A stretch of DNA of 8,771 nt, taken from positions 1 through 8,771 of the forward strand of contig JAKBSX010000074.1 of the NCBI GenBank assembly GCA_021844725.1, in the 5' to 3' direction. Positions 7,719-8,771 of the stretch are shown here, in pieces; within the stretch, counting starts at the first letter, position 1, and each line of letters opens with the position of its first letter. This DNA comes from Actinomycetes bacterium. GTDB taxonomy: Bacteria; Actinomycetota; Acidimicrobiia; Acidimicrobiales; Acidimicrobiaceae. A program made the translations under genes and the position numbers. Below the pieces are notes generated by a model. The model did not search any database. It saw nothing but the letters and a program-made list of their open reading frames with translations, and was not told the origin of the DNA.

Positions 7719-7770
7719 TGTCAACGGCCACGCTAAAATCCCCACGGACGGCCACGGAATTCCCCAGTTT
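7719..7770. mobile_element. Probable end of an IS21-type element with internal repeats
   Basis: A TGTCAACGGCCACG start is followed by two 24-base-period units: ACGGCCACG with CTAAAATCCCC (7724-7743) and ACGGCCACG with GAATTCCCC (7748-7765). Multiple terminal repeats containing AAATCCCC/AATTCCCC and a terminal TG are typical of IS21-family ends. The join to the IS66 fragment is at 7718/7719, so this element or its remnant seems to have interrupted the IS66 gene. No istA or istB coding sequence is visible nearby, so only an end remains. Confidence 0.5.
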
Positions 7771-7776
7771 GGTTAG

Positions 7777-7890
7777 GCCAGGGGCATCGCCCCCTTTCCA
7801 GAGAGAGCCTGGGCAAGACAGATGGACTTGCCACCCTATCTCGTTGTTCTGCCGTTGATACAGGCAGGGGAATCGATAATCGAGTGAAAC
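7777..7890. other. Non-coding stretch between element end and low-complexity tract
   Basis: No gene is recognised here. It contains two small inverted repeats, GGGGC/GCCCC (7781-7785 and 7789-7793) and GGCAAG/CTTGCC (7812-7817 and 7827-7832). It may be the inner part of the IS21-type remnant, but its identity is not recognisable. Confidence 0.4.
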
Positions 7891-8017
7891 AGTAAATGAG
7901 TGATGTAATGAGTGAGTGAAAAGAATAAGTTAATGATGAGTAATAAAATAAAATGAATGAGTAAATGAAGTGAGTGAGTGAGTGAAAGGTGGTTGGTGTG
8001 TGAGGAGAAAAGGGGGT
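7891..8017. repeat. Cytosine-free low-complexity tract of degenerate GAGT/AATG tetramers
   Basis: The + strand has no C for 127 consecutive bases. It consists largely of four-base-like units (AATG, AGTG, GAGT, GTAA), ending in GTGAGTGAGTGAG, then G/T-rich and G/A-rich stretches. The + strand carries frequent TGA and TAA triplets in all frames. The minus strand lacks G and therefore can contain only TAA stops, which explains long antisense frames there; these are judged spurious. Confidence 0.85.
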
Positions 8018-8025
8018 CGGCACCA

Positions 8026-8042
8026 ATGCACCGGGAGTGCAT
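8026..8042. repeat. Perfect 6-bp inverted repeat
   Basis: ATGCAC (8026-8031) and GTGCAT (8037-8042) flank CGGGA. It separates the cytosine-free tract from the palindrome cluster. It could form a hairpin in RNA or be a protein binding site; no role is evident. Confidence 0.6.
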
Positions 8043-8095
8043 GGCGTTACGTAACAGCAATGTAACCGGGTGGCACGTGCTGGTAACGTTACGTT

Positions 8096-8148
8096 TTTCG
8101 TAGCCGGTTGTACCTAAATGTAGCCGGGTACATTTGTGTTACGTGACA
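8096..8148. repeat. 53-bp direct repeat, copy 1
   Basis: Identical to copy 2 over 53 bases. The unit contains a nearly perfect palindrome, AAATGTA (8116-8122) and TACATTT (8129-8135) around GCCGGG, two GTAGCCGG elements, and the near-palindrome GTTACGTGAC (8138-8147). Confidence 0.95.
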
Positions 8149-8149
8149 G

Positions 8150-8202
8150 TTTCGTAGCCGGTTGTACCTAAATGTAGCCGGGTACATTTGTGTTACGTGA
8201 CA
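8150..8202. repeat. 53-bp direct repeat, copy 2
   Basis: Perfect copy of the preceding unit, separated from it by one base (54-base period). Complete identity between copies indicates a recent duplication or active homogenisation. Flanking sequence contains further single copies of the component motifs. Confidence 0.95.
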
Positions 8203-8275
8203 CAGATGTAACCGTACTCCGCTACTAGCCGTATGAGTGAGCGTTAAGGGTGTAGGCTACATTTGTCTTACGAGA

Positions 8276-8400
8276 GATGAATGCAGCCATACCAGACGGT
8301 CTGAACCATCGAATGACCACCCAAGAGTGGGGGTGGCAAAAAAACCAATAGGAACGCGACTGGCAAATTACGCAGGAATAGTCACCCAGAAAAGTAATAC
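8276..8400. other. Intergenic stretch without recognised gene
   Basis: No coding region is supported. It contains the 11-base palindrome CAGACGGTCTG (8293-8303) and an inverted repeat CCACCC/GGGTGG (8317-8322 and 8331-8336) followed by an A-run. The A-run is on the wrong side and strand for an intrinsic terminator in either direction. Confidence 0.5.
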
Positions 8401-8429
8401 CCTCTTTTTATAATATAAACACAAAGAGG
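8401..8429 (+). promoter_or_regulatory. TATAAT box and inverted repeat covering the small gene's ribosome binding site
   Basis: CCTCTTT (8401-8407) is complementary to AAAGAGG (8423-8429), a perfect 7-bp stem with a 15-base loop. The second arm is the likely Shine-Dalgarno of the small frame at 8435. A TATAAT box lies within the loop (8409-8414); no good -35 box is seen at 17 bases. RNA started from this box (about 8421) would lack the first arm and leave the site free, while read-through RNA could fold and hide it. Confidence 0.4.
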
Positions 8430-8434
8430 CAACA

Positions 8435-8539
8435 ATGCTGAAAGGCGGGTCGGTACCCATCAAGTTAGTTGTCATCTTTTTTCTATTGGCAGTCAAGCAC
8501 CTTGTTGAAAAAAAACATTCGATCAATATATATTCGTAG
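8435..8539 (+). CDS. Possible small hydrophobic protein, 34 aa
   Basis: ATG at 8435 is preceded by AAAGAGG with a five-base gap, a good ribosome binding site. The peptide reads MLKGGSVPIK, then a hydrophobic core LVVIFFLLAV, then a charged, lysine- and histidine-containing tail of 14 residues. One short membrane-associated helix with basic residues on both sides is plausible; the size and shape recall type I toxin or other small membrane proteins, but the core is short and no family is recognised. A TATAAT box lies about 20 bases upstream of the start. No neighbouring gene suggests a role. Chance occurrence remains possible; the case rests on the combination of ribosome binding site, promoter-like box and composition. 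Confidence 0.4.
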   Translation: MLKGGSVPIKLVVIFFLLAVKHLVEKKHSINIYS

Positions 8540-8595
8540 ATAGCCGATACAGTTATGGCGCGTGGATCATCTTTGAGCTAGAATACCTGATCATA

Positions 8596-8615
8596 GGGTA
8601 GAAGTGAATCTACCC
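8596..8615. terminator. Stem-loop downstream of the small frame, weak terminator candidate
   Basis: GGGTAGA (8596-8602) and TCTACCC (8609-8615) form a perfect 7-bp stem with a six-base loop. TTTT follows only at 8627, so it is not a textbook intrinsic terminator. It could end or stabilise a transcript from 8421, or be a binding site. Confidence 0.3.
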
Positions 8616-8650
8616 ACATGGGCAAATTTTACTCCAAACACCATTACCGT

Positions 8651-8671
8651 CGTGCAGAATACGTGCAGAAT
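8651..8671. repeat. Short direct repeat CGTGCAGAAT
   Basis: Two copies, 8651-8660 and 8662-8671, eleven bases apart. An inverted GAATT/AATTC pair (8668-8682) follows directly. This spacing suits adjacent sites on one DNA face. Confidence 0.6.
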
Positions 8672-8682
8672 TGAAATAATTC

Positions 8683-8755
8683 TTGGTGTTTTTCGGTGTT
8701 ACTCGGTATCACTAAATACCAGGTCACAGCGTTGTGTCGAACATACGTCCTGGTA
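8683..8755. repeat. Three imperfect decamers and a flanking inverted repeat
   Basis: TTGGTGTTTT (8683-8692), TCGGTGTTAC (8693-8702) and TCGGTATCAC (8703-8712) form a ten-base-period series. TACCAGG (8717-8723) and CCTGGTA (8749-8755) then form 7-bp inverted arms 25 bases apart. The last stretch to the window edge has no supported gene. It could be a regulatory region of a gene to the right, or a recombination site. Confidence 0.5.
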
Positions 8756-8771
8756 AAAAAGCTGCTTTAAC

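Larger units (their letters stand above)
8046..8275. repeat. Cluster of ATGTARCC and GTTACGT palindromic motifs
   Basis: ATGTARCC occurs at about 8060, 8119, 8173 and 8206, and in inverted orientation near 8255. Palindromes GTTACGTAAC (8046-8055) and GTAACGTTAC (8083-8092) and two GTTACGTGAC boxes (8138-8147, 8192-8201) are interspersed. TACATTTGTNTTACG appears three times (from 8129, 8183 and 8258). No coding sequence fits. The arrangement resembles iterons, a recombinase or regulator site cluster, or the terminal region of an unknown mobile element. Confidence 0.8.

Noticed and set aside
7733..8060. Two overlapping minus-strand frames rich in Ser, Leu, Ile, Phe and His
   Set aside because: They exist because the antisense of the cytosine-free tract has no G and therefore few stops; the repeated FHSLTHFIYS-like sequence is low-complexity translation.
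8096..8202. CRISPR array
   Set aside because: There are only two 53-bp units with one base between them, no spacers and no cas genes, so it is a tandem duplication.
8317..8347. CCACCC/GGGTGG hairpin next to an A-run as a terminator
   Set aside because: On + the stem is followed by A, and on - the T-run comes before the stem, so it fits an intrinsic terminator in neither direction.

Overview
The left four-fifths of this window (about 1-7230) is a compact minus-strand operon that looks like a DISARM anti-phage defence island. Reading in the direction of transcription (right to left) it contains a consensus-like sigma-70 promoter, a leader with a duplicated 14-bp motif, a 321-codon gene, a 527-codon gene, drmA (1176 codons, a complete SF2 helicase) and the first 367 codons of drmB, which runs off the left edge. 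All gene junctions overlap by 4 or 7 bases, as expected for one translationally coupled transcript. drmA and drmB are recognised with good confidence. The first two genes together have about the size and some sequence features I associate with DrmE, the accessory protein of class 2 DISARM, so they are read tentatively as a DrmE-like protein made as two polypeptides. No drmC and no DNA methyltransferase lies inside the window; if present they should be left of position 1.

The right fifth (7231-8771) is an accessory, gene-poor stretch. Next to the operon promoter is a structured segment resembling the 5' part of a group II intron (7245 to about 7460), then the truncated N-terminus of an IS66-type transposase (7531-7718) cut by what looks like an IS21-type terminal repeat end (from 7719). 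These appear to be stacked mobile-element remnants. They are followed by a 127-base tract with no cytosine on the + strand and built from degenerate GAGT/AATG units (7891-8017), a cluster of short palindromes that includes a perfect 53-bp tandem duplication (8096-8202), a possible 34-codon small-protein gene whose ribosome binding site can pair with an upstream arm (8401-8539), and several short repeats at the right edge.

Organism: base composition of the operon is intermediate, and ribosome binding sites and promoter are classical bacterial. The IS66 and IS21-type fragments are more GC-rich and remind me of actinobacterial elements, but this is a weak argument and I cannot name a genus.

How the genes should work together: DrmA (helicase) and DrmB (DUF1998 protein) form the DNA-engaging core of DISARM, which in studied systems recognises incoming phage DNA and restricts it. 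The two upstream proteins would be the class-specific accessory component. The promoter and leader at 7152-7230 would control the whole set.
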